Assembly (NCBI RefSeq): GCF_905163445.1
Contig: NC_053182.1
Span: forward strand, 20,481,501 to 20,545,500
DNA length: 64,000 bases
Source of the DNA: Pararge aegeria
Lineage: Eukaryota > Arthropoda > Insecta > Lepidoptera > Nymphalidae
Reading direction: 5' to 3'
Numbering within the stretch: the stretch's first letter is position 1; each line of letters starts with the position of its first letter. Shown here piece by piece: positions 12,301 through 24,300 of the stretch. Made by a program: the position numbers and the translations under genes. The notes beneath the pieces are model-generated. The model had not been told where the DNA came from. It did no database searches and was given only the letters and a program-made list of their open reading frames with translations.

Positions 12301-15300
12301 GTCACTTCTGCCTGCGTGCATTTGGCGCTTCGACCGAAGCAGAAGCATGCTGTGCAGCCCACAGGGTTGGTTTCTGACAGACCGAATGTCCCGTCTAAGC
12401 ATTCGTCACATTTCTCGCCTACAACGTTCTCCTGCAAGGAATTAAACAAATTAACAAATATCTCTGCATGGGCCCCTGGTTAAACGAGAATTTTTAGACG
12501 TAGTAGATGTTTTTGTGAAAGAATGAATTCGATTCTCATTTCAGTAAATTCAGAAAAAAACACAGACACTTCAAGTACAAAAGGCAGCCTTATCGCTAAG
12601 GAACGATCTCTGCCAGACAACCTTAGGATTAGGAAAACTAAAAAGAAAACGAAAAGGTGGATTACACTGTTTATAACACACATACGAATAACTACATACA
12701 TAAACCTATAAAACTATTGATAAATATAAAAAATAAATAAATTGATATTATACTTTAGCATACCATAAATACTGAAATATAAGTTAGAGCAAATAAAAAA
12801 TAAAAAGTTCTGCTAACAAGAGTCGAGAATATACAAGTATCATGTTATAACATACAAGCGGTCCTTCGCGACCGTTTCAACCTTAAAAGATAGACATATG
12901 CTAGCGCGGATTATTTTTTAGAACTTTCAAAGGGGAACGACTTTGTCATACTAATTTTTCTTGAAACTTTAACCATTTACGCAGCGCTCTCAACAAAAGC
13001 TCTCATAAGGAAAATAAACCTCGTTTTTTAAATATTCTTCATTCTTGCCATGCTTCTATTGGTCTCAGTGTGATGATTCATCCTTCATCGATAAATGGGC
13101 TATCCAAGACTGAAATATTTTTCAAATCCGGCTGACCGGTAGTTTCTGAGATCATCGCGTTCAAGTAAACAAACAAATACTTAAGCTTATATTATAAGAT
13201 TCAGGAATATTTAAGGGTAGGTATGATGAAAATCAGACCACTCGTCTTCGCCACCAGGTGCGTTAAAGGGCTTGCATGCTTTTGCTGATAATAAACTGAT
13301 CTGATGCTGCTATATCTTCAGACTGAGTCCATACTAATATTATAAATGCGCAAGTGTGTTTATCTGATTCTCCTTACTTAATAAATAATACGATATAAAT
13401 ACCTATAGTTGAAAGGACGCAGACTGCCTAGGTTACTTTTGGTGCTTAAAAAACATCAAATTTCCAAGGATGGGTTACAGGAACATCCGTATTTTTTGAC
13501 CACATATCGACCTTTTTTCATGTCATCAGAAAGTAACCAAGCGAGGAAATTAAGCTAATTTTGCTATACCAGAATCTGTATGGTGTAATTTATAATTTTT
13601 TCAATCCTTATACTCTACACCAAACAGATCTTCGGCAATGTACCTTTTATGCACGTTTCGCTCCGAAACCGGAACACCCTCAGGAGATGTTGACTTTAGA
13701 ATGAATAATTGATAGGTTAATTATTGTTAAGGATATTAACAATTATTCATTGTAAAGTCAACATCTCCTGAGGATGCTTCCATAATATATCATGGATTTC
13801 CGCAAAGTAGCGCCTGCTTCTATCCAATAACCAAGCGATAGGTAAGTATAATATGAGAAAAGCTTATACTCGCCTTGCACGGACACTGCCCGGTCTGGTC
13901 GCAAGCGCACAAGCCCTGTTCACAGCCTCTTGTGCCAGCAATATTGCAGCCACAGGGTCGACATCGCGGCCCAAAGTGGCCCGCGGTACAGCGCGAGCAC
14001 TCTCGACCCGTCCAACCAGCTCGGCACTCGCATTTCCCGGAGATTGCGTCGCAACTATCTGGAAGAACATTAATTTGATGTTTAACATCCATGGATCGGT
14101 GTCTACTTTCAAATTTTTCACCAAATTTCAATGTAGCCCTCTAATAAAAAAAACCCAAATTGGTAAATATTAAATATAAATAAATATACTACGACAATAT
14201 ATTTATAAGTATTGACTTATAATATACATATAAAAATCAAGACACTGAAAACATTCATGTTCAGCACACAGACATTTTCCAGTTGTGGAAAACGAAGCCA
14301 CGGGTTGGACTCCGAAAGGAGATTCGCTGCCCACGGCGCCAATCGGAAGGCAAATAGTACTGAAGGCGTTTCAGCGGGAACGCTTCGATCAGGTTATATT
14401 TCATAAACTCACGTTATGGCTGCTGTGAGTGCGTCTATAGGCCATACTGCCATATTTTTTTTTACCACCAAGCTTCAGTGGTTACTGGTGTGATCACAGA
14501 CACATAAGGCTTAAAACCTACGCATCTGCTTGAGAGTTCTACATAATGTTCTCAAAGTCATGTCCACCAATCCGCACTGGGCCAGCGTAGTGGACTACGG
14601 CCTCTGGCCTTCTCACTGTGGAATAAGACCTGTGCGCTGTACTGAGCCAGTAATAGGGTAATATGATGATGGTTAAGATAAAAGTTAATTATTACTATAT
14701 ATGAACAAAAACTCTAAATAATGCACTTAGATCTAGTCACCAATATAGACAACTTTATAAATTTAACCGACAGGTGTGCGAATGTCTGGCAGCCGCACCC
14801 TGAGCGCTTTGACTAAGCTACGGTTCTCTGCCGATGCAGAAATTAGTATATATGCATTTATAAACAGTCTTCGACCCAGGCCGCGATTGCCTGTTGGTTT
14901 CGAAAAATTGTATATCCATTTTAAATTTATGAAATTGATATTTCCTCCAAGTGTAGGTAAAAACTCTATAATAAGAAAATAAAATATATAGATATTTTTT
15001 CTGATTGTTATGGATTTAAGGCGTTTTACAGCAATGTCTCAACCAGAATTACTTCTGCTTCTATCCAATAACAGTGATTCCTTCAGCGATATGGTAACTC
15101 ACCAGTCAGAGCGCCCGGGCCGCAAGCACACGGCCGGCAGCCGGCCGCTCGTCCCCAGAACCCTCGGGCGCAGTGCTGGCACCCCGGCCCGCGGGTCCGA
15201 GTGGGGCACACGCAGCGTCCTGTGATCGGCGAGCATACTCGCCCGTCTGTGCAGGTGGGGCACGCTGCAAAACAGCTTAATATAAATAAATAATAAAAAA

Positions 15301-18300
15301 ATATTATGTGTTCCGATTGACGTCCGAAGTCCATTATGAGAGTACATCGTCTTCGTTCCGTGTTCACCGCTAGATGGCGTTGTACCTACCCGTAACCTGC
15401 GCCTGCGCCTCAAGCGCCCTCCGTACGAAGCTGAGTGAACTAAGTTACTTACGACAAGCCGCCATGTTCTCTGAACATTGTTGCGTCGTTCGTCGAACCG
15501 TGCGGTCGACTGCTAGCATTGGCTTAAGATTTAACTTTTGAGTTTAAAGTAAAAAGTTAATATCGTATTTAAATTATTTTTTCTCTTTAAAAATAAAAGT
15601 GAATAAAAGTGTTAGTGTATCTATTCGTAACCAATCGTTTTAAATATGGAAAACGATTTAATAAGTGCGCCGAACGAGCCTTCAAGGAAAAGATCAACTC
15701 CGGGCCCCTCGACTTCCTCGTCAAACAGTTCAGACGATTCCTCGAACGGCAGCGAGCCGCTGAACAAACGTTGCCGACGCCGCTGCGAAAGTGCGATTTC
15801 GAAGGAGTCTGACCTTGATAGAAGATTTGAGGTATTATCTCAACAGTTGGTGAGTCATGTTAACAATATCTTAACTTCGAATTTCCCGTTAAATACTGCT
15901 GCCTCTCAAACGCTTTCTAATGCTAATCAAGGCCAACGTTTCGAGGCCAATTTACCAAATGTATCGAGTACCCTCAGTCATGATTTTTATTTGCAACCTC
16001 CAGACACAAAGACTTTTGATAATATATCGGAACTCGGTGTTTTTATCAAAGAACCTACCGTGCCAAACGCTAATCCGGATCGTGTGGCTAAAATTGTATC
16101 TTTGCAACGATTTAATTCGCCCGAGTGGAACTCTGTCCGCTATACCGATATTCAGAAAAAATATGTGGCCTACCCTGCCTTCACAGACCTTAGAGTAAAT
16201 GAAGAACTCAGGCGTTTTGAAGACCCCTTGTCACCATTGAGATGGTTTCAAATGGAAAGAAGTTTTGCGGCCCTTTCTAACGCGCTTCTGGCGCAAAATG
16301 AATGTGTTAATCAATCCTTACAGGAAATAATTAACTGGGCAGGTAAGTCAGATACACAACTTACACCTAGTTCTCTATGTGTTAAAATCAGTGAGTCCTT
16401 TGGTAGAGAATCTAAATATACCAACGTCACCCAGGATATCTTGCAAATAGTTTGCGGCAAGCGTGCTGAGGTCATGGAATTAAGGCGTCGCTCACTTTTG
16501 AAGCAGCTGAAGTCGAAGTACGCTCGTGAGGATATTGACAAGATTCCACCATCGTCTGAATACATATTTAATCCAGACGGTCTATCGGCCTATTTGAGTA
16601 AGATGGGGGGGCTAGATAAATTAGAGAAACAAAATCCGCCGCGAACTACCCGCCCGAAATCTCCAGAGCCGTCTACCTCATCATTTCATCAGAATAAAAC
16701 CTTTCATCCGCAAAATAAAACAAAGAAACATAACCAAGACAAAGAGTTTCGAACCAAAAGACATTTCACTGCTACAGAAAAAAAGAGAGGGGGACAAAAG
16801 GACAAAAGTGGAAGAAAAACAGGAAATCGAAATAAATGACTCACCGACTTTCTCAGGAGGTTGCTTACAGCATTACCGAAGCACCTGGCAGCATTACAAA
16901 CCTCCAAATCCTGTGCTCAAAATAATTTCAGGGGCTCGTATTCCATTGAATCAGAGTCCACCATTGGTTATGCCAACTTCAGAAATTCTAGAAAAATTTC
17001 GAACCCCTGTATCACCAGCCATGACTTACGAAATAAAGGAAATGATTCAAAAACACATTGTGGAACCAGCACCAACAACGCCCTCGTTTCTCTCACCTTT
17101 ATTTCTAATAAAAAAGAACAGCAAAAAGAGTCGAGTGATTTTCAATTTAAAGGCTTTGAATCGTTATATGATGCCAAGACATTTTCATCTATTCCGTTAC
17201 CAGCAGATGCCCGAATTTCTACAGCCTGCCGATTGGATGGTCAAACTGGATCTCAGTCAGGCTTATTACCACATACCGATCAAACAAGAACACAGACGTT
17301 TCCTCCGTATCAGTTACAACGGTTTCCTGCTGCAAATGACGTGCTTACCATTTGGCCTGGCATCAGCGCCGAGAATGTTTGCCACAGTCACAAACTGGAC
17401 AGCAGAAATGCTCCGTATGAAAGGTCTTCGTTTAGTAGTCTATTTAGACGATTACCTGATTGTTCATCAGTGCAAAACGACTCTCCGAACTCAGGTAATG
17501 ATGGCCATCAAATTCTTAACCAGCCTAGGTTGGTGTCTAAACACAGAAAAATCTGTCACCACTCCGAGAAGGACAGTAGAGTTTCTGGGAATCCACTGGG
17601 ACACCGACACCAATACAGCGTCCCTACCCCCAGAAAAAGTAAGCAGAATACGCCATCATCTGCTGTCTCTCCTAGCTGCAGGCTCATGGACCCTCAAGCA
17701 GGCGCAACGCCTCTTAGGGTGCCTCAATTTTGCAACCTTCATCACCCATCGGGGAAGGTTGCATTGCCGGACGTTGCAGCGTCACTGCAATCTCCTTCGC
17801 AAAGAACCTTTAGAAACTACTCGTTTCAGCGAAGAGGTATCAATCGAACTGGAATGGTGGTTAGAGAACATCAATCAACAGAGACCGATACATCCCGTAG
17901 ACAAACCGGTAAACTACTTGATAACAGATGCCTCGGATATTCAATGGGGTGCTGTAGTAAACAACAAAAATATTCACGGAGTTTGGAGTCCACATCAGAG
18001 AAGATGGCATTGCAACCTCAAAGAGATGTACGCTGTAATAGCTGCAATAACAGCGCAGGGGTCAGTCCTCAGAAAATCTTCAGTAATCGTGCAGAGCGAC
18101 AACAAAACCGTTGTGTCATACGTGAAAAACGAGGGAGGGACGAAGTCACTTCCGCTGTTAGAACTGACCAAACAGCTCTTAGCCCTAGTGGACGATCTCG
18201 ATGTTGTATTAGTTCCTCATTACCTTCCCGGAATATACAACGTGGAGGCCGACGGCCTCTCCCGAAATCGAACAGCCTCCGAATGGCATCTGAAACAAGT

Positions 18301-21300
18301 AGAATATCAAAGAATCTTCAGCCTATGGGGAACCCCCGAAATAGATCTCTTTGCATCAAAACACGCTTACGTCGTTCCGAATTATGTTACCAGAGACTTT
18401 TCAGACTCGAACGCTTGCTATCACGACGCGTTCAGCAAATCTTGGACATACCATCTAGCTTGGATTTTTCCACCACCGGGTCTCATCCCGCGTGTACTGC
18501 GCCACCTAAACAAAGCGGAAGGCCGGTACATAATAATTGCACCCAGGTGGACGAAACCCTTTTGGCGCCCAGACCTGAAGCGCCGAGCTCTAAAACGCCC
18601 AACGAAGATCCGGAACCTAGAGCGCAACTTGGTAGACACCTTCACGGGACGACCGCCGACTCGGGTGTCCAGCCTTCTTCTGGAAGCCTGGCTCATTTCG
18701 GGTGGGACGCACTGACCGACAACTGGTCTGTCCAGGAGAAAGAGTTACTATCATCGTGTTGGAGAACATCTACTCTTCGAACCTATAAGCTCATTTGGCA
18801 GAAGTGGTTGTTGTGGTGTCAGAAACATAATTTAAATTGTCATTCTCCTAACCCAGCAGATGTAGCACGTTACTTAGCTTTTCTTTATTTAACTGAAAAA
18901 TTGGCTTATCGTACCATTCTTGTTCATAAATCAACCATAGCATCTATTTGTGAAACTTCTTGCAATGTGAAGATATCGAGTAGTCACATCGTAAAACATG
19001 TTTTAAAAGCGATTTCTCTAGCGAAACCGATACCGCCTAAGGCTCCCATATGGGATGCAAGAATCCTTATTAGATACCTCAAAGAAACTAATCCCGACAT
19101 CAGTAATTTATACGATGTTTCTAGACGTACCGCCACTATACTACTTCTTTGTTCTAGTCGTAGAGTACACGACCTCTCACTATTACACTGCGATTCAAAG
19201 CACTTCATAGATAATGAGGATAGTATTATCTTGCACCCGGAATTTGGATCTAAGACTGATAGTATCCATCATCAGCAGTCCAGTTGGTTATTACGTAAAG
19301 CACCTGACAGGAACGTTGACCCAGTTTTCTGGCTTAGGACTTTGTCTAGCGTGACAAAAGAATACCGAAACACAATTTCTAATCTCTTTATTACAACGAG
19401 AGGGTCAGTTAGAGCAGCTAGTCCAACAATCATCGGAGGTTGGGTAAAGCGGATCCTCATAGATGCCGGTATAAAGGCCTCGCCTGGTAGCTTTAGATCG
19501 GCGGTCTCTTCCTTAAACTGGATAGAAAACTACCCCATTAATGATATTTTGTCTAAAGCAAATTGGCAACATGAATCAACATTTCGAAAATTTTATCAAA
19601 AACAGATAGATCAACCCAGCCAAAATGCTTCTGACAAATCTCTTGCGGAATATTTTTCTGCTTATTAAACTGTAGACCATATTCCTTGTTAAATTATCTC
19701 AAGTGCCCTGTAGTGGTTTACTTTGATTATTTAATATTATTCGATTGCTTAACAGTCATTCTAATCCTTATTGTATATTGCAGTGAAGCTTTGATGAATG
19801 TTGAAAGTACTCTCCAAATGTATTGTAGTATTTTCGTTGAATATTGCATAATTTAATGATTATCACATTGTTGCGTTTTATTACAAGCCACCAGGAGATA
19901 ACAAACATTTCTCTCATAATGGACTTCGGACGTCAATCGGAACACATAATATGCAAATTTTACCTACCAATAAAATTTTTATTATGTTTCCATAGACGTC
20001 CGAAGTCCAGACTAAGGTCTTCCTGGTGTTTATCCTCAGCCCTTTAGTATTATGAGCCGAACAATGATCAGAGAACATGGCGGCTTGTCGTAAGTAACTT
20101 AGTTCACTCAGCTTCGTACGGAGGGCGCTTGAGGCGCAGGCGCAGGTTACGGGTAGGTACAACGCCATCTAGCGGTGAACACGGAACGAAGACGATGTAC
20201 TCTCATAATGGACTTCGGACGTCTATGGAAACATAATAAAAATTTTATTGGTAGGTAAAATTTGCATATTATAAACTAGCTGTTGCCCGCGACTTCGTCT
20301 GCGTTTGATTTTGTTTTTTAATGTGGCATTAAATTTAGTTGTAGTTCTAAAAAAAAAAATTAAAATTCAATATCGCTAAGCCTTAAATGAGGGGTTTGCT
20401 GCTGTCCGCTGAGGAGTTATGTCCTTTATCTCCAACCACGTTCAGATCTACACACAGGTTGGACAAAATTAACACATATTATAACTTCTGTTGTACAAAT
20501 ATAATTATTTAAATCGGTTATAATTTGTCGGAGTTATGGTGTAAAATCGACAGACATTTTCATCCCCTCTCCCAAAGAAACCGAGCTTAATGTCGGGATA
20601 AAAAGTATTTTATATTACTTCTAACACTTCCAAGAATATGTGTACAAAGTTTCATGAGGATCGGTTAAGTAGTTTTTGCGCGAAAGCGTAACAAACAAGC
20701 ATACATTCACATTTGTAATATTAAGGATATACTACTGCAATACACACATTGCCATCTAGTCCCAAAGTAAGCGTAGCTTGTGCTATGGGTACTAAGATGA
20801 CAGATGAAATTTTTATGAATAATATACATAAATACTTGTCCACCAATCCGCACTAGGCCAGCGTGGTGGATTACGGCTTAGGCCCCTTCTCATTGTTATT
20901 TGCTAAGCTCTTATTTGCCTATGAGTACGGCCATGAGAACCGGCGAGCGTTTCGCGGTACGTTATTGCTCTATTGTATTTTATTTTTTTTGGAAATTTCT
21001 CCGTGGTGAAAGTACTATTAAATAAATATCACTTGCTTTAAATGTGAAGAAAACATCATGAGGAAACCTGCAAGCATTTGTACATAATGTTCTCACCGGC
21101 GTGTGAAAATTCCCAATCCACGCGTAATTCGGGTTTTAATTCTGTTAGGAGACTCGTGACTAGTAGAGAGCTGATAATCGATTGTTAATGGTTACTAAAA
21201 CCCTAACAATGTCTTACGGTACGCCGTATGAAACGTAATTAGTTCTACTCACGTAAGCAGCCCGTGGGTCCATATCCGTAGTATCCGGGTAGGCAACGGT

Positions 21301-24300
21301 CGCAGCGCGGTCCGCCTACACCCACTGCGCAGGCGCATAGGCCCGTGACGGGATCGCAGGCTGACGCGCCTGCGCCGCACTCGCAACGCCGACAGCCGCC
21401 TTGCTCCAGGCCCCAGTAACCTTCCTGTGGAGACATGTTTTATAAGACATGTAATATAAGAAATAACTTTTTTTTATCCATTATAAGTTATCCCTTGACT
21501 GAAATCTTACCTGGATAAGTGTCTAAGATGGTAGCAGATTAGCCTATAAAGGGTTATATTAAACCCAAGCCCCTAATTAGTGTCTACGCGGCATCGTTCT
21601 GGAGCGTTAAATCGCTTGGTGGCACGTCTGTCAACTGAGATTGTTTATTTCAACAAATAAAACTGCAAAATCTAGCGATCCGCCATGAAAGGTGATACGC
21701 TGAATGACGTCACGTCTATATAAACATAATTTTTGTACCGAAAACTTGAACTTCGAAAATAGCTGCGTATCAAGTATTTTGTGAATAGTTTTTAACTATT
21801 AGTTATGCAACAAGGACTTTATATGTAGCTTTATATGTTCAATTTGCCTATGACGTCACGGGTTTTCGTTATCGCGGTTAATACATTTTTAAAATTCAAT
21901 TCGCATGTATGTATATTCTTAGAGTTTTACGCACCGCTATAAGGATTCATATGTGAGCCAATTCCTCATAATCGTTGCCTGGAAGAAATCACTATAAGTG
22001 ATAAGGCCGCCTTTGTTACACAAATTTAAATGACTTGTACCTTTGTTGTTTTTATTTATTTCTAGTGTACAATAAAGTATTTTTGATTGATTGATTTATC
22101 GTCATCTAGCGCCAAAGTAAGCGTAGCTTGTGTTATGGGTACTCAGATGCCTGATGAATTATTTTATTTATTTATTTATTTAAGCCTTATAACTTTCCTG
22201 TACTTAACTTATACAACTACAGTGAATTATGTACTACTTAATCTATTATTCAACTATTATTTTTTATTTATGTATAATTTTTATGTATCAGGAACCCTCT
22301 TCGGTGAAGGACTCCTCCAAGACTGCCATCTTTCCCTATCCTGAGCTATTTGGATCCATTGTGGACCCGCGATTTTCTTAATATCATCATCCCATCGAGT
22401 ACACGGTCTGCCTCTGTAGCGCTTGCCTGGTGGGCCTCTCCATGTGGTTACTGTTTTGGTCCACCTGTGATCTGTGAGGCGGCCTGATGAATATTGTTAT
22501 GAAAAAGTGTCGCTGACACTGCAAAACATTCATATTCATAACACAAACATTTTCCAGTTGTGGGAATTGAACTCGCGGCCTTGGACTCAGAAAGCAGCTG
22601 CCCACTGCGCCAATCGGGCGTCAAATAATTAGCATGCCGTTAGTACTTCTCTAGAGGAGCTATGTCACAAAAACCTCTTCTTCTACTTAAATACTGTTTA
22701 TAAGCAAGAGCCGTAAGCGAGTAAAATTGCCCGATTACTGCAGCATGCACTAACGTAAATGCATGAACAAAGAGGATTAGAAATTGAATATAATTAAGTC
22801 GTGACCAGCTAACTGTAATGGCTGCCATTAGGAGCTGTTTTGTTCCTCAGATCTACCAGGTGGTCGTGTGAAGTGGCCCTAATTCCAATAATTGCTAAAG
22901 CCTGGAATTACCCGCTGCTTATTCAATTAAATGCCATTCTGTTACAAGTGAACTGTGATTTGTGTGAGTGGGCCGCAATTTGTTGTGAAGGATTTGTTGC
23001 TTTGGCTTAGCGATTTCTGATGCGTAAATATATTTCTGTACTATTTTATACACCAGTGGTTAAAACTTAGCGGTTTACTATCTGGGCGTCGTATTTGAAC
23101 CCTGGCACACCTCTAAATTTCCTAAGTTATCTGCGTTTTAGGCAATAATAATAATTATTATTTATTTATTTCATATAGAAAAATGTGTACAGCAGGGATC
23201 TCCTTATGGACACAATGATTTGTGCACAAAGGAGTGCTCAAACACTCGCACTAAGGTAACTTGTGTTACGAGTGTCGCCACCTTCCTTCGGACCCATTAC
23301 AACAACGTGAAATTAGGAAAATACAATTATCGCGATACATAATATACAAAACAAAAATATATGTATTAAATTAATTACAATGATTCAAGTTTTTTTTAAT
23401 TGTGGTGTGTGTGTGTGTGTGTGTGAATGTATGTGTACTTTATAGCAATTGTAAAAATTTAATGTATTGTATAGCAATTAAATATTACTTGCTTTAACGA
23501 TGAAGGAAAACATCGTGAGGAAACCTGCATGCCTTAGAGTTCGAGAGACCGAGAGAGACCTTTGAGAAGGTCTCACCCTTGGCTACAGCCTTCCTTCCTT
23601 AACAATAACCCTTCTTATAGGGGGAGGACACCCATGTCTTGTAGTGCACCGGTTAATAATTATGACGATCATCATGTTTTGTAAGTTGTTGTAGAGGTAG
23701 TCTGTCAAATGATACCCTCAAGTGATAGCCGAGAAGACGGATTTATTTTGTTGCACTCTGAGTGAACTCACAAATATAGCGATTTGGATTTTATCATATA
23801 CATAATAGTTATATATATTATTAAAATTTCCATAACATGCTGCATTGTCGTATTAGGATAACTTTTTCCTGTAATGACAAAAATGTAAGATGGGGAATAA
23901 ATAAATAAATAAATTTATTCCTCCAGAAGACCTTATTTGACAGTATACAACGTGTAAATGAAAACCGAAATATTACTTCACATGCTTTAGAAGTACATCT
24001 TTCACAGTCTATGAGACTTTTCTGTGAAACACAAACGCTAAAAGTTTTTGAGTAAACCACTACGGTATTTATTGCTGAATGAAATCAGAACCACAAAACG
24101 CCTGACACTATAAAAGGTACGCGTTGTGTAGCGTAGGTATCATGCGCGTGTCGGTCTTTTATCTGCAGTAGGGTTGTCAATTGTCATAATTTAACTCAGA
24201 AACGATTTGTATAGAAAAATAAATATGCTATTTTTGGCTAAATATTTTTACAGAATGCTTCCTTATGAAATATCCTTAAGCATCCTACCAACAGTAGGTA

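Larger units (their letters stand above)
15303..20267 (+). mobile_element. DIRS-type tyrosine-recombinase retrotransposon, apparently complete
   Basis: This 4965-bp element has the layout of DIRS1: inverted terminal repeats (about 15303-15483 and 20059-20267), three overlapping ORFs (gag-like, RT/RNase H/methyltransferase-like, tyrosine recombinase), and an internal complementary region at 19911-20009 that equals the reverse complement of the two termini joined. DIRS elements replicate through a circular intermediate that their recombinase inserts, so target duplications are not expected. Both ends share ATATTAT with the flanks. All three ORFs are open, so this looks like a young copy. It lies antisense within the laminin intron between 15264 and 21253. 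Confidence 0.95.

Noticed and set aside
18421..18696. Minus-strand ORF inside the DIRS element
   Set aside because: Arg-rich complement of the RT/methyltransferase coding region, with no independent signal.
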